Assembly: GCA_035652235.1 (NCBI GenBank)
Contig: DASREE010000058.1
Location: forward strand, 31,642-95,641
Origin: PALSA-612 sp035652235
GTDB lineage: Bacteria > Actinomycetota > Thermoleophilia > Gaiellales > Gaiellaceae
DNA: 64,000 nt
Direction: 5' to 3'
A model generated the notes under the pieces. That model was not told the DNA's origin. It made no database searches and was given only the letters and a program-made list of their open reading frames with translations. The position numbers were made by a program, and so were the translations under genes. Positions 24,175-32,760 of the stretch are shown one piece after another (positions within the stretch are counted from its first letter, which is position 1; every line of letters starts with the position of its first letter).

Positions 24175-24732
24175 GTGTGTGCAGCGCTTCCGCAGCTACG
24201 GGCGGCCGCGCACCGTTTCGACGTCGACTTCGAGCGGGCGGTCGCGCGCTTCGCGCAGCGCGATCTCGTCCATCTCGACGGTGGCGAGATCGCGGTCGCG
24301 TACCCGTTCTCCGGCCGGCCGACGCCGCATCGCGTCTGGATCGATGGCCGCGCCGAGCCGGTGTTCGCGATGTGCGCGCTCGACGCGCTCGGGATCGCGC
24401 CGATGCTGAACCTGCCGGCGGAGATCCTCTCCCGCGACCCGCTCGGCGGCGGGGAGGTGTGGGTGCGGATCGACCCGGGCGACGGCGCCTGGTGGGAGCC
24501 GGAGGAGGCGGTCGTGCTCGACGGCCACTCGAGGCGGGGCGGTCCGAGCTTCGACAGCTGCTGCGGCGCGATCAACTTCTTCTCCTCGAACGAGAACGCG
24601 CTCGCCTACCTGCTGGCACATCCCGAACTCGACGGGCAGTCGATCACGCTCCCGGAGGCGATCGAGGCCGCCACGGCCGTGTTCGGCGACCTCGACCGGC
24701 CACGCGGGTGGCGCCTGATGCCGACTGCGTGA
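24175..24732 (+). CDS. Alkylmercury lyase (MerB)-family protein
   Basis: The 185-aa product matches the organomercurial lyase fold. AVAYPFSGRPTPHRVWIDGR is followed by FAMCALDALGI, which has the Cys and Asp of the MerB active site (Cys96 and Asp99 in the Tn501-type enzyme), and CCGAINFFSS supplies the second Cys (Cys159). A shortened winged-helix segment precedes it. MerB cleaves carbon-mercury bonds, but many family members in actinobacteria are not tied to mer operons, and none is seen here. GTG 24175 is the first start after the preceding stop in the same frame. Confidence 0.75.
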   Translation: MCAALPQLRAAAHRFDVDFERAVARFAQRDLVHLDGGEIAVAYPFSGRPTPHRVWIDGRAEPVFAMCALDALGIAPMLNLPAEILSRDPLGGGEVWVRIDPGDGAWWEPEEAVVLDGHSRRGGPSFDSCCGAINFFSSNENALAYLLAHPELDGQSITLPEAIEAATAVFGDLDRPRGWRLMPTA

Positions 24733-24849
24733 CGATCGCCCGGCGGGCTTCGAGGCGGCAGCGGCCGAGGCCGAGCCGATTACTCGATCGAGGGACATCC
24801 GAGCGGGGGTCACGGACGAATGTGAGTGTGAGCGACCCAGGAGGCACCG

Positions 24850-25053
24850 ATGTCGACCACGGAGCTGTACGTCGAGGACGAGAGCGAGCTGACGCGGGTC
24901 GAGCGCTGGCGTGTCGAGGAGCTCCTGCGGGCGGGGTACGACACCGCTGCCGCCGCCCGGCTCGCTGCCGCCCTGCACGTCGACCTGCACCGCGCGACCG
25001 AGCTCGTCCAGCGCGGCTGCCCGGTCGAGCTGGCCGTGCGCATCCTGCTCTAG
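24850..25053 (+). CDS. 67-aa protein, paralogue of the one at 20188
   Basis: ATG at 24850 follows AGGAGG (24838-24843). The 67-aa product has the same length and landmarks as its paralogue: RWR at 19-21, AGY at 28-30, DLH near 45-47, GCPVE at 56-60 and a closing ILL. The N-terminal 15 residues differ and are acidic here. The two copies sit on opposite strands on either side of the GH15 and deiodinase-like genes. Confidence 0.7.
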   Translation: MSTTELYVEDESELTRVERWRVEELLRAGYDTAAAARLAAALHVDLHRATELVQRGCPVELAVRILL

Positions 25054-25091
25054 CCTGCCGCCGGCAGCCGGCGCGGGCAGAATCCGGCTGG

Positions 25092-25970
25092 GTGCTGCTC
25101 GCCTCGATCCCCTCACCCTCCAGCGGGAACGTCCACCTCGGGCCGTTCACCGTGCACATGTACGGCCTGATGCTGCTGCTCGGCATCGCGGCCGCGATCG
25201 GCCTCACCGGCCTGCGCTGGACCCGGCGCGGCGGTGACTGGGACCTCGTCTTCCAGGCGGCGGTGTGGGGAGTCGCCTTCGGCGTCGTCGGCGCCCGCGC
25301 CTACCACGACGTGACGAGCTGGGACGAGGTACCGCACACGTGGTGGGGGCCGTTCGCCGTCTGGCAGGGCGGGCTCGGCATCTGGGGCGGCGTCGCCCTC
25401 GGCGCGGCCGCCGGGGCGTTCGTCGTCAGACGGGCCGGGGCGAGCGTTGCGCTCATGCTGGACTGCGTCGCTCCGGCGCTGCTTCTCGCCCAGGGGATCG
25501 GACGCTGGGGGAACTGGTGGAACCAGGAGCTCTTCGGGAGGCCCACCGACCTTCCCTGGGGCCTCGAGATCGACCCGGCCCACCGGCCGGACCGCTACCT
25601 GAGCCGGGCGACCTTCCATCCGACCTTCCTGTACGAGTTCCTGTGGGATGTGCTCGGAGCCGGTGTCCTGCTTCTCGCCGGCCGCCGCTTCCGCATCCGG
25701 CCGCCGGCTCTCTTTGCCCTCTACGTCTGCGTGTACACGTTCGGGCGCACGTTCGAGGAGCTCCTCCGGGTCGACCCCTCGCACCACGTGCTCGGGGAGC
25801 GCCTCAACTTCTGGGTGTCGCTTGCCGTCTTCGCCGCGGGCGCCTGCGCCTTCGTCTGGCTGCAGCTGCTGCGGCCGGATGCCGGGGCGCCGCTCGCCGC
25901 CGGCCGGCGCCGCCCGAGCCGGCGGGGAGGCATGTCCGTCCCGCGAGGACGCGTCCGCCCGCGCCGCTAG
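25092..25970 (+). CDS. lgt: Prolipoprotein diacylglyceryl transferase
   Basis: The 292-aa product has seven predicted membrane helices and the Lgt signature GRWGNWWNQELFG (around residues 138-150), plus the early YGLMLLLGI segment and the periplasmic H-P-TFLYEFLWD. Lgt transfers diacylglyceryl from phosphatidylglycerol to the lipobox Cys of prelipoproteins in the cytoplasmic membrane. Its substrates include the lipoprotein at 15396. The GTG at 25092 is chosen; the frame upstream is a shadow. The C-terminal 30 residues are Arg-rich. CAGAAT lies 8 nt upstream as a weak -10 box. Confidence 0.9.
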   Translation: MLLASIPSPSSGNVHLGPFTVHMYGLMLLLGIAAAIGLTGLRWTRRGGDWDLVFQAAVWGVAFGVVGARAYHDVTSWDEVPHTWWGPFAVWQGGLGIWGGVALGAAAGAFVVRRAGASVALMLDCVAPALLLAQGIGRWGNWWNQELFGRPTDLPWGLEIDPAHRPDRYLSRATFHPTFLYEFLWDVLGAGVLLLAGRRFRIRPPALFALYVCVYTFGRTFEELLRVDPSHHVLGERLNFWVSLAVFAAGACAFVWLQLLRPDAGAPLAAGRRRPSRRGGMSVPRGRVRPRR

Positions 25971-25973
25971 CCT
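25968..25973 (+). promoter_or_regulatory. -10 box of scpA (leaderless), including the lgt stop codon
   Basis: TAGCCT (25968-25973) contains the lgt stop TAG and lies 6 nt before the scpA GTG at 25980. Confidence 0.45.
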
Positions 25974-25979
25974 GACCCG

Positions 25980-26741
25980 GTGCGCGCGCCGGAGCTCGAT
26001 CTCGACCTCGAGACGTTCGAAGGGCCGTTCGACCTGCTCCTCACTCTCATCCTGAAGGAGGAGCTGAGCCTCGCCGAGATCGAGGTCGCCGAGATCGTGA
26101 TTGCCTTCGTCGAGCAGCTTGCGGCGCGCGAGCAGCTCGACCTCGAAGGCTGCGGCGAGTTCCTCGTGCTCGTCTCGGCGCTCCTCGAGCTGAAGGCGCG
26201 CGACCTGTTCGGGGACGGGGAGGGCGACCTCGCCGCCGAGCTCAGTCCCGAGCAGGCGGCCGAGGAGCTCGCCCGGCGGCTCGAGGAGTACCGTCGCATC
26301 AAGCGCGCGGCCGCCTGGCTCGCACAGCGGCTCGAGGGTGAGTCCGACCGCTTCTTCCGCCTCGGCCCGGCGCCGCTCGCGCCGAAGCCGGCGCGGCCGC
26401 TCGCGCCGGGGAGCCCGGAACAGCTCGCTGCGGCGCTCCGGGCGCTCGCCGCGGAGCCTCCGGCCGTGTCGCTCGCGCACATGGCTCTCCGCTTCCCGCC
26501 GGTCGAGCGCTTCCTCGAGCGGTTCCGCTTGCTGCTTCGCCGCCGCTCCGGCTTCCTGTTCGACTCGCAGCTCGACGGCCTCACCCGGCTCGAGCAGGCG
26601 GCGGCCTTCCTCGCGCTCCTCGAGCTTCGCAAGGCGAACGAGATCCGGCTCGAGCAGGCGGCGCCGTTCGGACCGATAAGGGTTTCCCGCACCGACGTCG
26701 AAAGGAGTCGCGCGTGGACGAGAGCCGCCCACTCCGCCTGA
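25980..26741 (+). CDS. scpA: Segregation and condensation protein A
   Basis: The 253-aa kleisin begins LDLDLETFEGPFDLLLTLIL, the standard ScpA start with FEGPLDLLL-type core, and continues through an SMC-neck-binding helical domain. The C-terminal winged helix (LTRLEQAAAFLALLELRKAN) binds the other SMC head. ScpA bridges SMC and ScpB in chromosome condensation. scpB starts inside its last 28 bases. GTG 25980 lies 6 nt after TAGCCT. Confidence 0.92.
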   Translation: MRAPELDLDLETFEGPFDLLLTLILKEELSLAEIEVAEIVIAFVEQLAAREQLDLEGCGEFLVLVSALLELKARDLFGDGEGDLAAELSPEQAAEELARRLEEYRRIKRAAAWLAQRLEGESDRFFRLGPAPLAPKPARPLAPGSPEQLAAALRALAAEPPAVSLAHMALRFPPVERFLERFRLLLRRRSGFLFDSQLDGLTRLEQAAAFLALLELRKANEIRLEQAAPFGPIRVSRTDVERSRAWTRAAHSA

Positions 26742-27322
26742 TCGCTGCGAGCCCCGTCGAGAGCCTCGCCCGGACGCTGGAGGCGCTGCTCGTCGTCGCC
26801 TCGTCGCCGAGAACGGTCGCGGAGCTCGCCGCCGCGGCGGACGACGTCGAGGAGCGGGTCGAGGAAGCCCTCGGGCTGCTCGGCGAGCGCTTCCGCGAGG
26901 GGAGAAGCGGCATCGTCCTCGAGCGAGTCGCGGGCGGGTACGCCTTCCGCGCCGCGCGCTCCGAGGCGGAGGCGTGCGCGCGCCTCGTCGAGCGTCCCGT
27001 CGAGCGCGGGCTGTCGCAGGCGGCGCTGGAGACGCTCGCCGTTGCCGCCTACCTCGGCCCGGTGACGAGGCCCGAGATCGCACGGCTGCGCGGCGTGGCC
27101 GCGGACACCGTGGTCGCCGGCCTCGTCGAGCGAGGGCTGCTCGCAGAGGCGGGTCGCGAGCCCGGGCTGGGGGGCGCAGTGCGCTACCGGACGACCGAGC
27201 TGTTCGAACGGGTATTCGGGCTCGACAGCCTGTCCGAGCTGCCGCGCCTCGACGACCTGGGCGACGACAGGGAGGCGATCAGGGCTCGGCTCGAGCAGGT
27301 CGCCGCGCGGCGGCCCGCTTGA
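26714..27322 (+). CDS. scpB: Segregation and condensation protein B
   Basis: The 202-aa protein has the two tandem winged-helix domains of ScpB, with the family motif SQAALETLAVAAYLGPVTRPEI, split here as SQAALETLAVAAY and PVTRPEIARLRG (about 100-125), and YRTTELFERVFGLDSLSELP near the end. ScpB dimerises and docks on ScpA. It overlaps scpA by 28 nt and has its own AAAGGAG ribosome-binding site (26701-26707) inside scpA. Confidence 0.93.
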   Translation: MDESRPLRLIAASPVESLARTLEALLVVASSPRTVAELAAAADDVEERVEEALGLLGERFREGRSGIVLERVAGGYAFRAARSEAEACARLVERPVERGLSQAALETLAVAAYLGPVTRPEIARLRGVAADTVVAGLVERGLLAEAGREPGLGGAVRYRTTELFERVFGLDSLSELPRLDDLGDDREAIRARLEQVAARRPA

Positions 27323-27371
27323 GCACATGCCCCGGCGGCGCCACCCACGCTCTGGCTAGCGTTGGCTGAGC

Positions 27372-27935
27372 ATGGACGTCAGCGACCGGACCTTCTACAC
27401 GGAGGTGATCGAGCGCTCGCACGAGCGACCGGTCGTGGTCGACTTCTGGGCCGACTGGTGCGGACCCTGCAAGGCGCTCGCGCCGGTGCTCGAGCGCGAG
27501 GTCGCCGCGCGCGGCGACCAGGTCGTGCTGGCGAAGGTCGACGTCGATGCCAACCCCGAGCTCGCGCGCCACTACGGGATCAGCAGCATCCCCGCCGTGA
27601 AGGCGTTCAGGGACGGCAAGGTCGTAGCGGAGTTCGTCGGTGTCCGCTCCGCGCAGGGAGTGGCGAGCTTCCTGGATGAGCTGCTCGGGCCGTCGGCCGG
27701 CGAGAAGCTGATCGAGGAGCTGCGGGCGAGCGGCGAGGAGCCCGAGGTGCTCGCGGCGCTCGAACGCTCCGACTACGAGCAGGCGCTCGAGCTCCTGCTC
27801 GTGCAGGTGCAGGACGCCGACCCCGCGCGCCGCGAGCGGGTCAGGGAGCTGATGGTGGCGATCTTCGACGAGCTGGGGCAGGAGCACCCGCTCTCGACCC
27901 GCTACCGCCGCCGGCTCGCGACCGCGCTCTTCTGA
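27372..27935 (+). CDS. Thioredoxin-domain protein with C-terminal helical repeats (CnoX/YbbN-like)
   Basis: The 187-aa product has a thioredoxin domain (1-110) with active site WADWCGPCK at residues 30-38 and the cis-Pro segment ISSIPAVKAF. A helical tail (115-187, with YEQALELLLVQVQDADPARR) resembles the TPR-like end of CnoX/YbbN co-chaperones. It may reduce disulfides or hold clients for chaperones. TAGCGT lies 9 nt before the ATG. It separates scpAB from rluB, which are commonly adjacent. Confidence 0.82.
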   Translation: MDVSDRTFYTEVIERSHERPVVVDFWADWCGPCKALAPVLEREVAARGDQVVLAKVDVDANPELARHYGISSIPAVKAFRDGKVVAEFVGVRSAQGVASFLDELLGPSAGEKLIEELRASGEEPEVLAALERSDYEQALELLLVQVQDADPARRERVRELMVAIFDELGQEHPLSTRYRRRLATALF

Positions 27936-28458
27936 TCTGAGCGGGGAAGGCAGCCCGGCGACGGGATCCCGGCGACGGGATCGGTCAGGGTGGCGGACCC
28001 GGAGACCGTCATCTCCGCACGAGGCAGCTAGGCCTCGCTCCGCCGTGTCCGTTCCGGCCAAGCCAGGTGCCCCTTGCCTCCTCCCCGCTGCGATCGTAGC
28101 CGGGGCGGGCGCACGGGTGTGTGTCGCGGGTGTGCCGGAGGCGTGCCGGTTGCCCGAGCGAGGAAGCGACGCCGCCGCACCGGCCCGCGCCGGAAGCCAA
28201 GCGCCGCCGGCGGCGCTCGCCGTCCGGCCGAGCTCGTGGCGCGCAGCGTCCGGGCGCAGGCAGCCCGCCGCCGCGCCCTGCCCGGCAGCCAGCCTGACGA
28301 ATCGGACGGGGGAGCCGCTCCGCGGGGCCGGCGCGATGCGAGCGGCCGGCGACTGCGCCCGGCGCGTGTATGACTAACGGCGTGCGAGCCCGACCGTGCT
28401 CTCTCACCGTGCTCTCTCGCGTCCGTCTGAACGGCGTCTGCTCCGACCGGATCCCCCC
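27936..28458. other. 523-bp gap with tandem duplications, no recognised gene
   Basis: Between the thioredoxin and rluB I find no convincing gene; plus-strand frames are Arg/Ala-rich. It contains two perfect two-copy tandem repeats: CCCGGCGACGGGAT at 27954-27967 and 27968-27981, and ACCGTGCTCTCTC at 28393-28405 and 28406-28418. TATGAC near 28369 may be a -10 box for rluB. Confidence 0.5.
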
Positions 28459-29184
28459 GTGCGGCTGAACGCGTACCTGGCGCGCGCCGGCGTCGCCTCG
28501 AGACGTCGGGCGGACGACCTGATCAAGGCCGGCCGCGTGGTCGTCAACGGGCGCCCGGGCGAGCTGAACACGTTCGTCTCGCCCTCCGACCGGGTCGAGG
28601 TGGACGGCCAGCCCGTGCGCGAGCAGCCGCTCGCCTACCTCCTCCTGCACAAGCCTGCCGGCGTGCTCACGACGGCGAGCGACCCGCGCGGGCGCCCGAC
28701 CGTGGTCGAGCTCGTGCCCCCGGGCAGACGCGTCGTCCCCGTCGGGCGCCTCGACGCCGACACGACCGGGGCGCTCCTGCTCACGAACGACGGCGAGCTC
28801 GCGCACCGGCTCGCGCACCCGCGCTACGAGGTGGCGAAGGTGTACGTGGCCGACGTCGAAGGCGAGCCGGACGACGAGGCGCTGCGGCGGCTGGCCGAGG
28901 GCGTCGATCTCGACGACGGGCGGACAGCGCCGGCGCGTGTGCGGCGGCTCGGCCCGGCGCGGATCGAGCTCACCCTGCACGAGGGCCGCAAGCACCAGGT
29001 GAAGCGGATGTGCGCCGTGGTCGGGCACCCGGTGACGCGCCTGCACCGGCGCGGCTACGCCGGGCTCACGCTCGCGGGCCTCCCCCCCGGCGCCTGGCGG
29101 GAGCTGACCGAGCGGGAGGTCGAGCGCCTCCGCGCCGCCGTTGCGCGGCCTCCTACTCGTACCAGGTCAGCGCGGCGAGGATGA
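28459..29184 (+). CDS. rluB: Pseudouridine synthase RluB/RsuA family
   Basis: The 241-aa product opens with an S4 RNA-binding domain (1-60, RLNAYLARAGVASRRRADDL) and continues with the catalytic domain that has GRLDADTTGALLLTNDG, where the Asp of RLDxxTxG is the nucleophile. YLLLHKPAGVLTT and the late HEGRKHQVKRM are also typical. It isomerises uridine in 23S rRNA. GTG 28459 begins the S4 domain; the longer frame to 28396 adds only an Arg-rich tail. The last 32 bases overlap the 3' end of the exchanger on the other strand. Confidence 0.88.
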   Translation: MRLNAYLARAGVASRRRADDLIKAGRVVVNGRPGELNTFVSPSDRVEVDGQPVREQPLAYLLLHKPAGVLTTASDPRGRPTVVELVPPGRRVVPVGRLDADTTGALLLTNDGELAHRLAHPRYEVAKVYVADVEGEPDDEALRRLAEGVDLDDGRTAPARVRRLGPARIELTLHEGRKHQVKRMCAVVGHPVTRLHRRGYAGLTLAGLPPGAWRELTEREVERLRAAVARPPTRTRSARRG

Positions 29185-30205
29185 CGTAGAAGCCGACGAG
29201 CGCCCAGCCCTCGAAGGCGGCGGCCTCGCCGTCGCCCGTGATCGCCCAGACGGCGAGCGCCATCAGCGCGAGCGCGCCCGTGAGCACCGGGTTGACGACG
29301 AACGTCAGCCGGTGGTCGAAGAACAGCGAGAGCAGAACGAGCGTGGGGTAGAGGAAGACCGCGATCTGCGAGACCGAGTTCTTGACGACGGAGACGGCGA
29401 GGTCGCTCTTGCCCTTCGCCGCCAGGGTGACGCCCACGAGGTTCTCGACGGCGTTGCCCGCGATCGCGACGATCACGAGCCCGGTGAACGCCTTCGAGAT
29501 GCCGATCCTGCGCACGGCCGGGTCGAGCTCGGCCACGAACCAGTCGGAGACGAGGGCGGCGCCGACGCCGGCGGCTGCGAGCAGGAGGAGGGCGGCCGGG
29601 AGCGACAGGCCGTGGGCGTCGTGCGCGGGGGGCGGATCCGCCCGCCGGTCGGCCCGCACGTAGCCCCGAAGCCACGAGGCGTAGATGACGAGGAGGACGA
29701 CCGCGCCCGCGACCGAGATCGCGACCGTGTGCCGGCTCGCCCGGTCGCCGACCCGGTCGGAGACCCCGAGCACGACGATCGTGAACACCGCGAGCAGGAG
29801 CAGCACCGCCGTGTCGTTCGGCAGGCGGGCGCCGAAGCGCATGACGCCGTCCTTGGCCTGGCCGGAGCCGGCCACGATCGCGAGCCCCAGCACGAGCAGG
29901 GCGTTCGCGAACAGGGAGCCGAGGATCGACGTCTGCGCGACCACCGTCTCGCCGGCGGAGAGGGCGAAGAGGACGATGAAGAGCTCGGGCAGGTTGCCGA
30001 GCGTCGACTGCAGGACACCGGTCACCGCCGGGCCGAAGCGGGATCCGACGGCTTCGGTGCCGACCCCGACGACCCAGGCGAGGCCGGCGAGCGCGACGCC
30101 GCCGGCGACGAACGTCGCGACCGGCTGGTCGGTGGCGGCGTGGAGGACGCCGGTGAGCGCGGCCGCGGCGAACGTCGCCGAGACGAAGACGGCCTGCCGG
30201 CTCAG
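29153..30205 (-). CDS. Ca2+/H+ (CAX-type) exchanger
   Basis: The roughly 350-aa membrane protein has about eleven helices in two inverted halves. The alpha repeats read GTEAVGSRFGPAVTGVLQ with STLGNLPELFIVLFAL, and GLVIVAIAGNAVENLVG; the acidic residues bind cation. It probably exports Ca2+ using the proton gradient. The frame has no ATG, GTG or TTG before its first membrane helix. The start given is CTG at 30205, overlapping the trpS stop as CTGA. An ATT eight bases or more upstream is another option. Confidence 0.78.
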   Translation of the reverse strand: MSRQAVFVSATFAAAALTGVLHAATDQPVATFVAGGVALAGLAWVVGVGTEAVGSRFGPAVTGVLQSTLGNLPELFIVLFALSAGETVVAQTSILGSLFANALLVLGLAIVAGSGQAKDGVMRFGARLPNDTAVLLLLAVFTIVVLGVSDRVGDRASRHTVAISVAGAVVLLVIYASWLRGYVRADRRADPPPAHDAHGLSLPAALLLLAAAGVGAALVSDWFVAELDPAVRRIGISKAFTGLVIVAIAGNAVENLVGVTLAAKGKSDLAVSVVKNSVSQIAVFLYPTLVLLSLFFDHRLTFVVNPVLTGALALMALAVWAITGDGEAAAFEGWALVGFYVILAALTWYE

Positions 30206-31182
30206 CGGCGGACGAATCCCATCCGCTCGTACATCGCCTCGAGCGTCGGCGCGGCCGCCGCGGCGGCCTTCTCGGCCCCGACCGCGAGCAGGCGGCGCAG
30301 CTCGCCGGGGTCGCCCGACAGCTCCTCGTAGCGCGTGCGCACCGGCTCGAGCAGGGCAATGACGGCCTCGGCGACGTCCTCCTTGAACCGGCCGTAGCCC
30401 TGCCCGTCGTAGCGCTCCTCGATCTCCTCGGGCGAGACGCCGGCGGCGACTGCCATGATCTCGACGAGGTTCGTGATCCCGGCCTTGCCCGGGCCGCGCC
30501 GCACCTCGCGGCCCGAGTCGGTCACCGCCACCCGGAACTTCCGGCGGATCACGTCCGGCGGGTCGACGATCAGCACCGTCCCGAGCGCGGTGCCGCCGGT
30601 GGTGGACATCTTGCTGTCCGGCTCCTGCAGGTCCATGATCCGCGCTCCCACCTCCGGATAGCGGCCCTGCGGGATCCGGAAGGTGTCGCCGAAGCGCTGG
30701 TTGAAGCGGATCGCGATGTCGCGCGTCAGCTCGAGGTGCTGGCGCTGGTCGTCGCCGATCGGGACGAGGTCGGTCTGGTAGAGGAGGATGTCGCCGGCCA
30801 TCAGCACCGGGTACGTGAACAGCCCGGCCGAGACGAACTCCTGCTTGTCGGCCTTGTCCTTGAACTGCGTCATGCGGCGGAGCTCGCCGAAGCTCGTCGC
30901 CGCGCCGAGCAGCCACGCCGCCTCCGCGTGCGCGGGAACGTGGCTCTGGACGAAGATGGTCGACCGGTCGGGGTCGAGGCCGCTGGCGAACAGCATCGCC
31001 GCCAGGTCGAGCGTCGAGCGGCGGAGCTCCTGCGGCGAGTAGTCGACCGTGATCGAGTGCAGGTCGACGATGCAGAAGAACGCCTCGCCCAGCTCCTGCG
31101 TGGCCACGTACTGCCGGAAACCGCCGATGTAGTTGCCGAGATGCTTCTGCCCGGTGGGCTGGATGCCGGAGAAGATGCGCAT
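30202..31182 (-). CDS. trpS: Tryptophanyl-tRNA synthetase
   Basis: The 326-aa class I synthetase begins MRIFSGIQPTGQKHLGNYIG (HIGH-like signature TGQKHLGN) and has the KMSTT loop in SKMSTTGGTALG near residue 190. It charges tRNA-Trp. The ATG at 31182 begins the conserved start; the longer frame to 31278 is shadow. Its TGA overlaps the proposed start of the exchanger gene, so both are likely one transcript. Confidence 0.94.
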   Translation of the reverse strand: MRIFSGIQPTGQKHLGNYIGGFRQYVATQELGEAFFCIVDLHSITVDYSPQELRRSTLDLAAMLFASGLDPDRSTIFVQSHVPAHAEAAWLLGAATSFGELRRMTQFKDKADKQEFVSAGLFTYPVLMAGDILLYQTDLVPIGDDQRQHLELTRDIAIRFNQRFGDTFRIPQGRYPEVGARIMDLQEPDSKMSTTGGTALGTVLIVDPPDVIRRKFRVAVTDSGREVRRGPGKAGITNLVEIMAVAAGVSPEEIEERYDGQGYGRFKEDVAEAVIALLEPVRTRYEELSGDPGELRRLLAVGAEKAAAAAAPTLEAMYERMGFVRR

Positions 31183-31267
31183 GCGTCGCTCTTCAGTATC
31201 TCCTGCCGAGACCGAGGGGTCGAGCGAGGTTCGCCGCTGTCGACGGCACGGGCGCTCCCGCCACGCC

Positions 31268-31305
31268 GGCGCCGTCACGACCGCCGGGCGCCGTCACGAC
31301 CGCCG
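31268..31305. repeat. Two-copy 19-bp tandem repeat
   Basis: GGCGCCGTCACGACCGCCG occurs at 31268-31286 and again at 31287-31305 with no gap. It lies between the divergent trpS and DAHP synthase genes. Confidence 0.8.
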
Positions 31306-31369
31306 ACGGCGAGCGGCGGCCGAGACCGTGCGCCGACTGCAGGCGCGGGGCCGGCGGCGCGCCGGCCTT

Positions 31370-31375
31370 TACACT
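31370..31375 (+). promoter_or_regulatory. -10 box of the DAHP synthase gene (leaderless)
   Basis: TACACT (31370-31375) lies exactly 7 nt before GTG 31383. The same hexamer with the same spacing precedes def at 44135. Confidence 0.55.
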
Positions 31376-31382
31376 GGACGCC

Positions 31383-32759
31383 GTGACGCTGTCGCCTCCT
31401 ACCTGGTCCCCCTCCTCGTGGCGGAGCTGTCCGGCGCACCATCAGCCCGAGTGGCCGGACGAGGACGCGCTCGAGGCGGCGCGATCGAGGCTGCACGAGC
31501 TGCCGCCGCTCGTCTTCGCAGGCGAGGCGCGGCAGCTCCGCGAGGCGCTCGCACAGGTGGCCGAGGGGCGGGCCTTCCTGCTCCAGGCGGGCGACTGTGC
31601 CGAGTCGTTCCACGACTTCTCCGCGGTCACGATCCGGGAGAAGCTGAAGATCATGCTGCAGATGTCGGCCGTGCTCATCTACGGCTCGACCTACCCCGTC
31701 GTGAAGGTGGGCCGGATCGCCGGTCAGTTCGCGAAGGCGCGCTCGTCGCCCGTCGAGCGGGTCGGCGACGAGGAGCTGCCCTCGTTCCGCGGTCACATGG
31801 TGCACGACGACGCGCCGACGGCGCAGGCGCGGATCCCCGATCCGGCGCGGATGGTGCAGGCCTACCACCAGGCTGCGGCCACGCTGAACCTGCTGCGCGC
31901 GTTCACGAAGGGCGGTTTCGCCGACCTGAACCGCGTGCACATGTGGAACCAGGAGTTCGTCGCCACCTCCCCGCAGGGCCGCCGCTACGAGCGCATCGCC
32001 TCGGAGATCGAGCGCGCGCTCCGCTTCATGGCCGCGATCGGCATCGACCTGGCCGAGGCGCAGTCTCTGCACCAGGTGGACGTGTGGACGAGCCACGAGG
32101 GGCTGCTGCTCGACTACGAGGAGCCGCTCACGCGTCGCGACTCGACGACCGGCGACTGGTACGACTGCTCGGCGCACATGCTCTGGATCGGCGAGCGCAC
32201 GCGCCAGCTCGAGGGCGCGCACGTCGAGTTCTTCTCCGGAGTGCACAACCCGGTCGGCTGCAAGCTCGGGCCGACCGCGACCCCGGACGAGGTCGTCGAG
32301 CTGTGCGAGCGCCTCAACCCGGGCCGAGTTCCCGGCCGGCTGACGCTCATCTCGCGCATGGGCGCGGACCGGGTGCGGGAGACGCTGCCGCCGCTCCTGC
32401 GCGCCGTGCGCGAGGCGGAGCATCCGGTCGTGTGGGCCTGCGACCCCATGCACGCGAACGTGTTCAAGACCGAGTCCGGTTACAAGACGCGCCGCTTCGA
32501 CGTGATCATGGACGAGATCGAAGGGTTCTTCCAGGCGTGCCGCGGGGTCGGCGTCTGGCCCGGCGGCGTGCACCTCGAGTTCACGGGCGAAGCCGTCACC
32601 GAGTGCCTCGGCGGCTCCGAAGCGGTGCTGGAGGAGGAGCTCAACCACCGCTACAGGTCGCTCTGCGACCCACGCCTGAACGCGCGCCAGTCGCTCGACC
32701 TCGCCTTCCGCGTCGCCGAGCTGATGCACAGCGGCTGGCCCGCCGCTTCCGAGCTCTGA
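31383..32759 (+). CDS. aroF: 3-deoxy-7-phosphoheptulonate synthase, class II
   Basis: The 458-aa product is a type II (plant-like) DAHP synthase: FLLQAGDCAESF near residue 60, KVGRIAGQFAKARSSP, then HMLWIGERTRQLEGAHVEF, split here as MLWIGERTRQLEGAH, and a CDPMHANVFKTESGYKTR region. It condenses phosphoenolpyruvate and erythrose 4-phosphate, the first step of aromatic amino-acid synthesis. It starts a run with tyrA and aroA of the same pathway. GTG 31383 follows a leaderless promoter. Confidence 0.94.
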   Translation: MTLSPPTWSPSSWRSCPAHHQPEWPDEDALEAARSRLHELPPLVFAGEARQLREALAQVAEGRAFLLQAGDCAESFHDFSAVTIREKLKIMLQMSAVLIYGSTYPVVKVGRIAGQFAKARSSPVERVGDEELPSFRGHMVHDDAPTAQARIPDPARMVQAYHQAAATLNLLRAFTKGGFADLNRVHMWNQEFVATSPQGRRYERIASEIERALRFMAAIGIDLAEAQSLHQVDVWTSHEGLLLDYEEPLTRRDSTTGDWYDCSAHMLWIGERTRQLEGAHVEFFSGVHNPVGCKLGPTATPDEVVELCERLNPGRVPGRLTLISRMGADRVRETLPPLLRAVREAEHPVVWACDPMHANVFKTESGYKTRRFDVIMDEIEGFFQACRGVGVWPGGVHLEFTGEAVTECLGGSEAVLEEELNHRYRSLCDPRLNARQSLDLAFRVAELMHSGWPAASEL

Positions 32760-32760
32760 C

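Noticed and set aside
28062..28458. Plus-strand frames of about 100 codons before rluB
   Set aside because: Composition is that of random high-GC sequence, the frames overlap one another, and no ribosome-binding site fits.
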